This document shows positions 1 to 5,590 of a DNA stretch of 14,395 bases, piece by piece. The DNA lies in the NCBI GenBank assembly GCA_012719195.1, contig JAAYAV010000511.1:1-14395 (forward strand). Direction: 5' to 3'. The translations under genes were made by a program, and so were the position numbers. Source of the DNA: Anaerolineae bacterium (lineage in GTDB: Bacteria; Chloroflexota; Anaerolineae; DRVO01). Within the stretch, counting starts at the first letter, position 1. Every line of letters starts with the position of its first letter. A model generated the notes under the pieces. The model was not told the origin of the DNA. It was given only the letters and a program-made list of their open reading frames with translations, and searched no databases.

Positions 1-1334
1 CCCTCACCTACGCGGTGGTTGCCGGGCCGACCAGCGGCGCCCTCTCAGGCAGCGCGCCTGACCTCACCTACACGCCGAACGCCGACTTCCACGGCGCCGA
101 TTCCTTCACCTTCACGGTGAACGACGGCACCACTGACAGCGCCGCGGCTACCGTCTCCATCACGGTCGGCGACGCCAACGACGCGCCCGTGCTTGCTCCC
201 GTCGCCGGCGGGACGTACGCCGAATTGAGCGCCATCGACTTCTCCGCCAGCGCCACCGATCCCGATGGCGATGCCCTCAGCTTCAGCTTGGTGAATGCAC
301 CGGCTGGGGCAGTGATCGATCCCGGTACCGGCGCCTTCTCCTGGACGCCCACCGAGGCTCAGGGACCCGGCAGCTATCCGTTCACCGTCAAGGTCTGTGA
401 CGACGGTGACCCCGAGCTCTGTGACGAAGTGGAGATCACCATCACCGTCACCGAAGTCAACGTGGCTCCCGTTCTGGCCGCCATCGGTGACAAGACCGCG
501 AACGAGATGAGCAGTCTGGCCTTCACCGCCGCTGCCACCGACGCCGATCTACCGGCCAACTCGCTCACCTTCAGCCTAGAGGGCGCTCCCACCGGAGCGA
601 CGATCAATCCTGCCACTGGTGCCTTCTCATGGACTCCCACTGAGTCCCAGGGGCCGGGAACCTATCCGTTCAGCGTCAAGGTGTGCGACAACGGCGATCC
701 GGCTCTCTGCGACAAGGAGGCAATCACCGTCACCGTCAACGAGGCCGGTCTGGCACCCACGGCCAACGCGCAATCCATCACTACCGCCGAGGACGTCCCG
801 GTCTCCATCTCTCTTTCCGGCTCCGACCCCGACGGTGACACGCTCACCTTTGCCATCGTTACCCCGCCGGCCAACGGCGCCCTGAGCGGCAGTGCGCCGA
901 ACCTCACCTACACGCCGAGTGCCGACTTCAACGGTGCCGATTCCTTCACCTTCACCGTCAACGACGGCACCCTAGATAGCGAACCGGCCACCGTCTCCAT
1001 CTCCGTCACGCCGGTCAACGACGCTCCGGTGGCCAAGCCAAAGTCAGTCGTCACTCAGCTGAACGCCTCGGTGCCGGTGGAACTCACCGGCAGCGACGTC
1101 GACGGTGACGCGCTTACATTCCAGATCCTCACCCAGCCGCTGCACGGGACGCTCAGCGGCACGGCGCCCGACCTGACCTACACGCCCGCCGGCGACTACA
1201 CCGGGGCCGATTCCTTCACGTTCGCAGTGAGTGACGGCCAGGTGCAATCGAACCCGGCCACCGTCAACATCGTGGTGGAAGCCGGACAGGCGCCCGCGTT
1301 CAGGCTCTACCTACCGCTGGTGTCAAGGCAGTAG
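1..1334 (+). CDS. Secreted tandem Ig/cadherin-like repeat protein, 3' end (5' truncated by window)
   Basis: The reading frame is open from base 3 to the TAG at 1332-1334, and the first residues (LTYAVV) are already inside a repeat, so the true start lies outside the window. Visible domains in order are: the end of a cadherin-like Big_9-type repeat; two roughly 94-96-residue He_PIG-type Ig repeats (FSWTPTE, YPF.VKVCD.GDP.LCD); and two roughly 90-residue Big_9-type repeats (SGSDPDGDTLTF, LTYTP, ADSFTFTVNDG). Each He_PIG copy has two cysteines in the motif C-D-x-GDP-x-LC, probably a disulphide. The protein ends in FRLYLPLVSRQ, a C-terminal style common in exported Chloroflexota proteins. No enzymatic domain is visible. 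A cell-surface or secreted structural or adhesive role is inferred. Asp-rich DPDGD motifs suggest calcium binding, as in cadherin-like folds. Confidence 0.85.
   Translation, partial: LTYAVVAGPTSGALSGSAPDLTYTPNADFHGADSFTFTVNDGTTDSAAATVSITVGDANDAPVLAPVAGGTYAELSAIDFSASATDPDGDALSFSLVNAPAGAVIDPGTGAFSWTPTEAQGPGSYPFTVKVCDDGDPELCDEVEITITVTEVNVAPVLAAIGDKTANEMSSLAFTAAATDADLPANSLTFSLEGAPTGATINPATGAFSWTPTESQGPGTYPFSVKVCDNGDPALCDKEAITVTVNEAGLAPTANAQSITTAEDVPVSISLSGSDPDGDTLTFAIVTPPANGALSGSAPNLTYTPSADFNGADSFTFTVNDGTLDSEPATVSISVTPVNDAPVAKPKSVVTQLNASVPVELTGSDVDGDALTFQILTQPLHGTLSGTAPDLTYTPAGDYTGADSFTFAVSDGQVQSNPATVNIVVEAGQAPAFRLYLPLVSRQ
183..752 (+). repeat. Two He_PIG-type Ig domain repeats in tandem
   Basis: Two units, 183-464 and 465-752, each begin with APVLA and share FSWTPTE and YPF.VKVCD.GDP. 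Equivalent codons in the second half of each unit lie 288 bp apart (for example 330 and 618), and the DNA is still clearly similar, which indicates duplication within the gene. Confidence 0.75.
753..1277 (+). repeat. Two Big_9/cadherin-like domain repeats in tandem
   Basis: Units begin at about 753 (APTANAQS) and 1023 (APVAKPKS), 270 bp apart. Both contain the pattern SGSD.DGD.LTF, then LSG.AP.LTYTP, then GADSFTF.V.DG. The partial unit at the window start matches the first of these closely at DNA level, with 61-141 aligning to 901-981 at an exact 840-bp offset. Confidence 0.75.
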
Positions 1335-1361
1335 CGCGCGGTTACACAGTCGAAACCAAAC

Positions 1362-1386
1362 AGGGGCAGCCCGATGGGCTGCCCCT
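1362..1386 (-). terminator. Hairpin terminator after tRNA-Leu (possibly bidirectional)
   Basis: A perfect 11-bp inverted repeat has arms 1362-1372 and 1376-1386 and a 3-nt loop. Read on the minus strand the stem is followed by TGTTTGGTTT, a T-rich tail that fits termination of the tRNA transcript. On the plus side there is no T-run, but the stem may still protect the end of the repeat-protein mRNA. Confidence 0.65.
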
Positions 1387-1443
1387 CACTCGTATCTGCG
1401 CCACCAGAAGGTCCGTTGGGCCGATCCGATCCGGAGCCACCAG

Positions 1444-1526
1444 TAGGGCGGGTGGGACTCGAACCCACATGGCCTTGCGGCCAGCAGATTTTAAGTCTGC
1501 AGCGTATGCCGTTTCGCCACCGCCCC
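1444..1526 (-). tRNA. tRNA-Leu(UAA)
   Basis: On the minus strand the acceptor stem GGGGCGG pairs with CCGCCCT (one G-U pair), with discriminator A at 1444. The anticodon stem-loop is GCAGA-CTTAAAA-TCTGC, giving anticodon TAA. A long variable arm (TGGCCGCAAGGCCA) marks a class II tRNA. The T-arm is GTGGG-TTCGAGT-CCCAC. Length is 83 nt. The 3' CCA is not encoded, so it must be added by a nucleotidyltransferase. It reads UUA codons, which are rare at this GC content. Confidence 0.96.
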
Positions 1527-1535
1527 AAAGACACA

Positions 1536-1564
1536 CGGGCCCACTGTATCACACAGCGGGCCCG
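1536..1564 (-). terminator. Hairpin between tRNA-Cys and tRNA-Leu
   Basis: Arms 1536-1547 and 1553-1564 form a 12-bp stem with one mismatch and a 5-nt loop. On the minus strand it is followed by TGTGTCTTT. It fills most of the 50-nt spacer between the two tRNAs. It may be a partial terminator for tRNA-Cys or a processing signal in a two-tRNA precursor; sequence alone does not decide. Confidence 0.5.
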
Positions 1565-1576
1565 AACCTCTACCTG

Positions 1577-1647
1577 AGGCGACGGCCGGATTTGAACCGG
1601 CGATGGGGGTTTTGCAGACCCCTGCCTTGCCACTTGGCGACGTCGCC
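1577..1647 (-). tRNA. tRNA-Cys(GCA)
   Basis: On the minus strand the acceptor stem GGCGACG pairs with CGTCGCC, with discriminator U at 1577, the identity element of tRNA-Cys. The anticodon stem-loop is GGGGT-CTGCAAA-ACCCC, giving anticodon GCA. The T-arm is GCCGG-TTCAAAT-CCGGC. Length is 71 nt. The 3' CCA is not encoded. Confidence 0.96.
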
Positions 1648-1659
1648 CTACCAGTCGCC

Positions 1660-1689
1660 ATTATAGCCCGGCTGCAGCCCGACGGGCAA
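1660..1689 (-). promoter_or_regulatory. Sigma-70-type promoter of the tRNA-Cys/tRNA-Leu unit
   Basis: Read on the minus strand, a perfect -10 box TATAAT lies at 1665-1660 and a -35-like TTGCCC at 1689-1684, with an 18-nt spacer. Transcription would start near 1653, a few bases before the mature tRNA-Cys 5' end at 1647. The promoter sits just past the stop codon of the glycosidase gene, so the tRNAs need not depend on that gene's transcription. Confidence 0.65.
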
Positions 1690-1697
1690 CCGACGGT

Positions 1698-3272
1698 CTA
1701 GTCCAGCACCACCACGCGGTCGCCCTCCCCCGGGCAATCAAGTGCCTCCGATTCGGCGCTCGGCGCAAGCGTGCCGCCGTCCTGCCAGACTCCCGCTGCG
1801 GGGTCGTACCAGCGCACCCGCCGCTTTCCGGTCAGTCCACCAGTCCGCAGGCGCACCTGGCCGCCGAGCGGCAGGTAGGCCAGCACGAGATCGCGCTCCG
1901 CCGTCGCCGAGACGGCCACGAAGGCCTCCGGCTGCGCCTCGCCCGGCTGCTCGGCCAGTAGTTCCGGTGCCGGCCGCAGCCGCCACCAGGGAAGCTCGTC
2001 TAGCAACCGCCGGAGGTGCAGCACGGACGTGGCGCCTGGGCTCTCCAGGGCCACGTGCCACGGCGGCGCCTCGCCACTGCTGGAGTGGTCCATCGGCACC
2101 CCCGCCTCCTCCATCCACGGCCAGATGCCATGGTGCCCATAGGTGACGCCGGCCGTCGGCGAGACCAGCAGGCTCCAGTACAACGCCCGCCGGACCTCGC
2201 GGTCGGTGAAGGGGCGACGCGAATGGTACGACACGTGGCCTTCGTAATTCGGCTCCAGGTTGATGACCGGATAAGCGGGGCCGGTATCCCAGTCCCGGGC
2301 CGGCGGACCCACCGTCAGCCAGCGCAGATGCTCCTCGCTGTCCCCGTGGCCGCTCTGGTAGCCGACGAAGTCGAACCAGGGCTCCCCCCGGAACTCGTCT
2401 CCCACCCACTGCACACCGGCCGGGTGCATTGTCACCGGCCAGTCGTGTCGATCCCCAAACACCGCTCGCCCGATTCGCCGCCACCGTTCGGCACCCGCGC
2501 CTCGATAGTCGCCGTCGCCGCCCAGTATCCAGGCCACCTGGTGGGCTCCATAGCGGGCCACCAAGTAGCGCGCCACCAGGATAGCATCCTCCTCGGACAG
2601 GCTGTAGCCCGGGTTCAGATCGCCCGAAGCCCGGATCGCCCAGAGCAGCACCGGGACCGCCAATAGTCCGGCCCGGTTGACCGCGGCCACCTTGTCGTCG
2701 AGCCTCTGATAGAACGCCGGGTTGATCAGCGCCTTCCCGTCCTCGACGGTGAAAGCTCGCTCGCCGCAGGCGTCCTCGGCGAAGGCTCGCCAGTGCGTGA
2801 GCACGAATTGCACGGCTGTGAACCCCTGCTCGCGCCTCCGGCGCAGGTAGCGCTCCCAGTCCTCCGGCCGAGCCTTGAGCACCCCGTTCCAGGCCGTGTC
2901 CGCCAACCAAAGGAAAGGCGTACCGTCGGCATGCTCCAGGTGTCGCCCACCCGCCGCCACTCCCACCGGTCCGTGGCGAACCAGGTCCAGGTCACTGGAG
3001 CTCGGAACGCACCGGAGCGTCCCATCTCGGCCGCCCAGGCCACCGTCGTCCGGGCCCAGACAGCGCGTCTCGAAACGCCACTCGCCTTCGGCATCAGGCG
3101 ACAGGCGCGCCCGCCAGGTCCGGTCGCCGTCCCAGAAGGCGTCCACCTCGTGCCGCCGGTCGTCGGGACCCCGCCACGAGACGATCACCCGCTGCTCGGC
3201 CGGCGGGTTGTCGTAGGTCCGCTCAGCTTCCAGCCGCAGCTCCGCCACTTCGCCCAGACGAATCTCTTCCAT
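1698..3272 (-). CDS. DUF5060/DUF4038 (apiosidase-like) glycoside hydrolase
   Basis: This is a 524-residue protein with the architecture of DUF4038 family (GH140-like, apiosidase-type) enzymes. An N-terminal beta-sandwich DUF5060 spans about 1-95 (MEEIRLGEVAELRLEAERTY, EGEWRFETRC). The TIM-barrel DUF4038 spans about 105-420 (DGTPFLWLADTAWNG, QGFTAVQFVLTHWRAF, WILGGDGDY, VINLEPNYEGH, ALYWSLLVSPTAGVTYGHHG). A C-terminal beta domain of the putative collagen-binding type ends in GDRVVVLD. Candidate catalytic acids are D253 or D255 in GGDGD and E340 or E344 in LEPNYE, inferred from barrel position only. No signal peptide is seen, so a cytoplasmic enzyme acting on imported oligosaccharides is likely. 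ATG 3272 has GGGAGGGG six bases upstream and begins where family members begin. An in-frame GTG at 3305 also has a GGAGGG and would add 11 Gly/Arg-rich residues. The gene is divergent from the ABC operon. Exact substrate is unknown. Confidence 0.82.
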   Translation of the reverse strand: MEEIRLGEVAELRLEAERTYDNPPAEQRVIVSWRGPDDRRHEVDAFWDGDRTWRARLSPDAEGEWRFETRCLGPDDGGLGGRDGTLRCVPSSSDLDLVRHGPVGVAAGGRHLEHADGTPFLWLADTAWNGVLKARPEDWERYLRRRREQGFTAVQFVLTHWRAFAEDACGERAFTVEDGKALINPAFYQRLDDKVAAVNRAGLLAVPVLLWAIRASGDLNPGYSLSEEDAILVARYLVARYGAHQVAWILGGDGDYRGAGAERWRRIGRAVFGDRHDWPVTMHPAGVQWVGDEFRGEPWFDFVGYQSGHGDSEEHLRWLTVGPPARDWDTGPAYPVINLEPNYEGHVSYHSRRPFTDREVRRALYWSLLVSPTAGVTYGHHGIWPWMEEAGVPMDHSSSGEAPPWHVALESPGATSVLHLRRLLDELPWWRLRPAPELLAEQPGEAQPEAFVAVSATAERDLVLAYLPLGGQVRLRTGGLTGKRRVRWYDPAAGVWQDGGTLAPSAESEALDCPGEGDRVVVLD

Positions 3273-3317
3273 TGCCCCTCCCTCATGCCGGCCCCGCCGG
3301 CCCACCAGGTAACCCTC

Positions 3318-3364
3318 CAGAAAGTGGTGAAAACACCACCAAACCCGTGCCGGTGTGCTTTCTG
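3318..3364. promoter_or_regulatory. Nested inverted repeats in the divergent region (operator candidate)
   Basis: A tight inverted repeat, GTGGTG-aaaa-CACCAC, lies at 3324-3339. It is flanked by a wider pair of 7-bp arms, CAGAAAG (3318-3324) and CTTTCTG (3358-3364). The position between the glycosidase gene and the transporter promoter suits a repressor site or leader structure. No specific regulator family can be named. Confidence 0.4.
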
Positions 3365-3377
3365 ATAGCTAGCCGGC

Positions 3378-3407
3378 TTGACAAACCGTTCGCCACCTTG
3401 CTAGCAT
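3378..3407 (+). promoter_or_regulatory. Sigma-70-type promoter of the ABC transporter operon
   Basis: A consensus -35 TTGACA at 3378-3383 and a -10-like TAGCAT at 3402-3407 are separated by 18 nt. The predicted start near 3414 gives a leader of about 75 nt before the ATG at 3490. The palindrome GCTAGC occurs just upstream of the -35 (3368-3373) and again overlapping the -10 (3400-3405), 32 bp apart, which could be paired operator half-sites. Confidence 0.6.
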
Positions 3408-3489
3408 TCAAGAAGTGCGTTCATGCCTCGCCCGAGTGACGTATGCCTCTGTGCGCACTCACATCTGGCCTTCCAAGGTAGCAAGCAGC

Positions 3490-4479
3490 ATGGCACTACT
3501 CGAGGTGAAGGACCTTACTACGCACTTCCACACCCAGGATGGCGTTGTTAAGGCAGTTAACGGCATCTCCTACGAGGTCAACGAGGGCGAGACCCTCGCC
3601 ATCGTGGGAGAGAGCGGATGCGGCAAGAGCGTCGGCGTGCTCTCCATCATGCGCCTTATCCCGCAGCCGCCGGGAGACATCGTTCGCGGTCAGGTCCTCT
3701 TCGAGGGCCAGGACCTACTTAAGGTGCCGGAGCATGACCTGCGGGGCATCCGCGGGAACCGCATCTCCATGATCTTCCAGGACCCGATGACCTCACTGAA
3801 CCCGGTGCTCACCGTGGGCAAGCAGGTCGGCGAGGCCCTCGAGGTCCACCAGGGCCTTAGCACTCACGAGGCTCGGGCTAAGACCGTCTCGCTGCTACAG
3901 ATGGTCGGCATCCCCGAAGCCAGCGGGCGCCTGGATGATTACCCGCACCAGTTCTCCGGCGGTATGCGCCAGCGCGCCATGATCGCCATGGCTCTCTCGT
4001 GCGACCCGCAGTTGCTCATCGCCGACGAGCCCACCACTGCCCTCGACGTGACCATCCAGGCCCAGATCATCGAACTGGTCAAGCGGTTACGCGACGACCT
4101 GGGCATGGCCGTCATCTGGATCACCCACGACCTGGGAATCGTCGCCGGGCTCGCCGACCGGGTGATCGTGATGTACGCAGGCTATATCATCGAGTCTTCC
4201 CCGGTCAAGGAGTTATACGCCAACCCGCGCCATCCCTACACCGTGGGCCTGCTCCGCTCCGTGCCCCGGCTCGACGCCGTGCGTGCCCAGCGCCTCATAC
4301 CCATCGAGGGCCTGCCGCCCGACCTCATCGGCCTGCCGGACGTGTGCCCCTTCGCCCCTCGGTGCGCGCATGTGATGGACAAGTGCTGGTCCGCCAACCC
4401 CCAGCTACGGTCAGTCGGCAGCGGCCATCAGGTTGCCTGCTGGGTAGACATCAACTCGGATGGCAGCCATGGCCTCTAG
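3490..4479 (+). CDS. Oligopeptide/dipeptide ABC transporter ATP-binding protein (OppD/DppD family)
   Basis: This 329-residue cytoplasmic ATPase would pair with the F-type ATPase encoded next to power import through the B/C permeases. Walker A is GESGCGKS at 40-47, the ABC signature FSGGMRQR at 155-162, Walker B LLIADE ends at the catalytic E180, the D-loop follows (TTALD), and the switch histidine is H213 in WITHDLG. The C-terminal oligopeptide-type extension holds four cysteines, C286, C292, C299 and C317, in the arrangement reported to bind a [4Fe-4S] cluster in some D-type subunits. ATG 3490 is chosen because it begins the conserved LLEVKDLTTHF strand; the upstream GTG at 3415 would add an unconserved tail and sits at the predicted transcription start. 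The gene overlaps the next by 20 bp, implying coupled translation. Confidence 0.95.
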   Translation: MALLEVKDLTTHFHTQDGVVKAVNGISYEVNEGETLAIVGESGCGKSVGVLSIMRLIPQPPGDIVRGQVLFEGQDLLKVPEHDLRGIRGNRISMIFQDPMTSLNPVLTVGKQVGEALEVHQGLSTHEARAKTVSLLQMVGIPEASGRLDDYPHQFSGGMRQRAMIAMALSCDPQLLIADEPTTALDVTIQAQIIELVKRLRDDLGMAVIWITHDLGIVAGLADRVIVMYAGYIIESSPVKELYANPRHPYTVGLLRSVPRLDAVRAQRLIPIEGLPPDLIGLPDVCPFAPRCAHVMDKCWSANPQLRSVGSGHQVACWVDINSDGSHGL

Positions 4480-5470
4480 TACCGCCGAACAGAGCCTCGT
4501 CAGCATTCGCGACCTGAAGATGCACTTCCCCATCAACCGGGGGGTGATCGTGCAGCGGAAGGTCGGTGCCATCCGTGCCGTGGACGGCATCACCTTTGAC
4601 ATCAAGAAGGGTGAGACACTCGGCCTGGTGGGCGAGAGCGGCTGCGGCAAGTCAACCACCGGCCGCGCCATTCTGCAGCTCTACCGCCCCACTGCCGGTC
4701 AGGTCCTCTTCAACGGCGTCGACCTTACCAAGCTGAAGGGCGAGAGCCTGCGCCGGGTCCGGCGCAACATGCAGATAATCTTCCAGGACCCCTACGCCTC
4801 GCTCAACCCCCGCATGACGGTCGGCTCCATCGTCGCCGAGCCGCTCGAGGTCCACGGCCTCGCCAAGGGCAGGCGCGAGACCCAGGAACGAGTGCGCGAG
4901 CTGCTGTCGCTAGTGGGGCTGAACCCCTACTTCGCGTCTCGCTACCCGCACGAGTTCTCCGGCGGCCAGCGGCAACGCATCGGCGTCGCCCGCGCCCTGG
5001 CGGTCAACCCCGACTTCATCGTCTGCGACGAGCCGGTCTCCGCCCTGGACGTCTCCATTCAGGCACAGATCATCAACCTGCTGGAGGACCTCCAGGAGCA
5101 GCTCAGTCTCACCTACCTGTTCATCGCCCACGACCTCAGCGTCGTTCGGCACATCAGCGACCGAGTGGCCGTGATGTACCTGGGCAAGATCGTGGAGGTG
5201 GCGGCGCGCCTGGACCTCTACCAAGACCCGCGACACCCGTACACCAAGGCGCTGCTCTCGGCGGTTCCCATCCCCGATCCGGCGGTGGAAGCCAAGCGAC
5301 AGCGCATCATCCTGGAGGGCGACGTTCCCAGCCCCGCCGACCCGCCGAAGGGGTGCCACTTCTGCACTCGATGCCCGGTAGTCATGGACATCTGCCGGCA
5401 GGAGGAGCCTCCTTTCGAGGATCTCGGCGGTGGGCACTGGGTCGCATGTTATCGCAGTCGTGAAGGGTAG
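4460..5470 (+). CDS. Oligopeptide/dipeptide ABC transporter ATP-binding protein (OppF/DppF family)
   Basis: This 336-residue ATPase is the partner of the D-type subunit. Walker A is GESGCGKS at 58-65, the signature FSGGQRQR at 166-173, Walker B FIVCDE ends at E191, and the switch histidine is H224 in LFIAHDLSVV. The F-type hallmark insertion between the first strands (INRGVIVQRKVGAIRAVDGI) separates it from the D-type paralogue. A C-terminal cysteine motif (CHFCTRCPVVMDIC) is also present. Two ATGs, 4460 and 4469, are possible; both lie inside the end of the preceding gene, which indicates translational coupling. The ATPase pair precedes the binding-protein gene, unlike the common A-B-C-D-F order. 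Confidence 0.95.
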   Translation: MAAMASSTAEQSLVSIRDLKMHFPINRGVIVQRKVGAIRAVDGITFDIKKGETLGLVGESGCGKSTTGRAILQLYRPTAGQVLFNGVDLTKLKGESLRRVRRNMQIIFQDPYASLNPRMTVGSIVAEPLEVHGLAKGRRETQERVRELLSLVGLNPYFASRYPHEFSGGQRQRIGVARALAVNPDFIVCDEPVSALDVSIQAQIINLLEDLQEQLSLTYLFIAHDLSVVRHISDRVAVMYLGKIVEVAARLDLYQDPRHPYTKALLSAVPIPDPAVEAKRQRIILEGDVPSPADPPKGCHFCTRCPVVMDICRQEEPPFEDLGGGHWVACYRSREG

Positions 5471-5590
5471 ACCCGCATGGTCCGGCCCGGATGCGGGGCC
5501 GAAGGAGGTCAGCCGGCGGACTTCAGCCGAGTCTCGGGAGACGCTTCCCAGCGGTGTTTTCGCGTTCGTTCCCATCATCTGGAGGCTTAG

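Noticed and set aside
1738..2910. Long open frame on the minus strand overlapping the glycosidase gene
   Set aside because: It is a different frame of the same DNA. Its product is low-complexity G/A/R-rich, while the glycosidase frame shows clear DUF5060/DUF4038 motifs.
3415..3489. Upstream GTG start for the D-type ATPase adding 25 residues
   Set aside because: It lies at the predicted transcription start, has no ribosome-binding site, and the added residues are unlike the family.
5471..5590. Possible terminator (GGCCC...GGGCC hairpin) between the F-type ATPase and binding-protein genes
   Set aside because: The stem is only five bases with no T-run, and no convincing promoter follows, so read-through is more likely.
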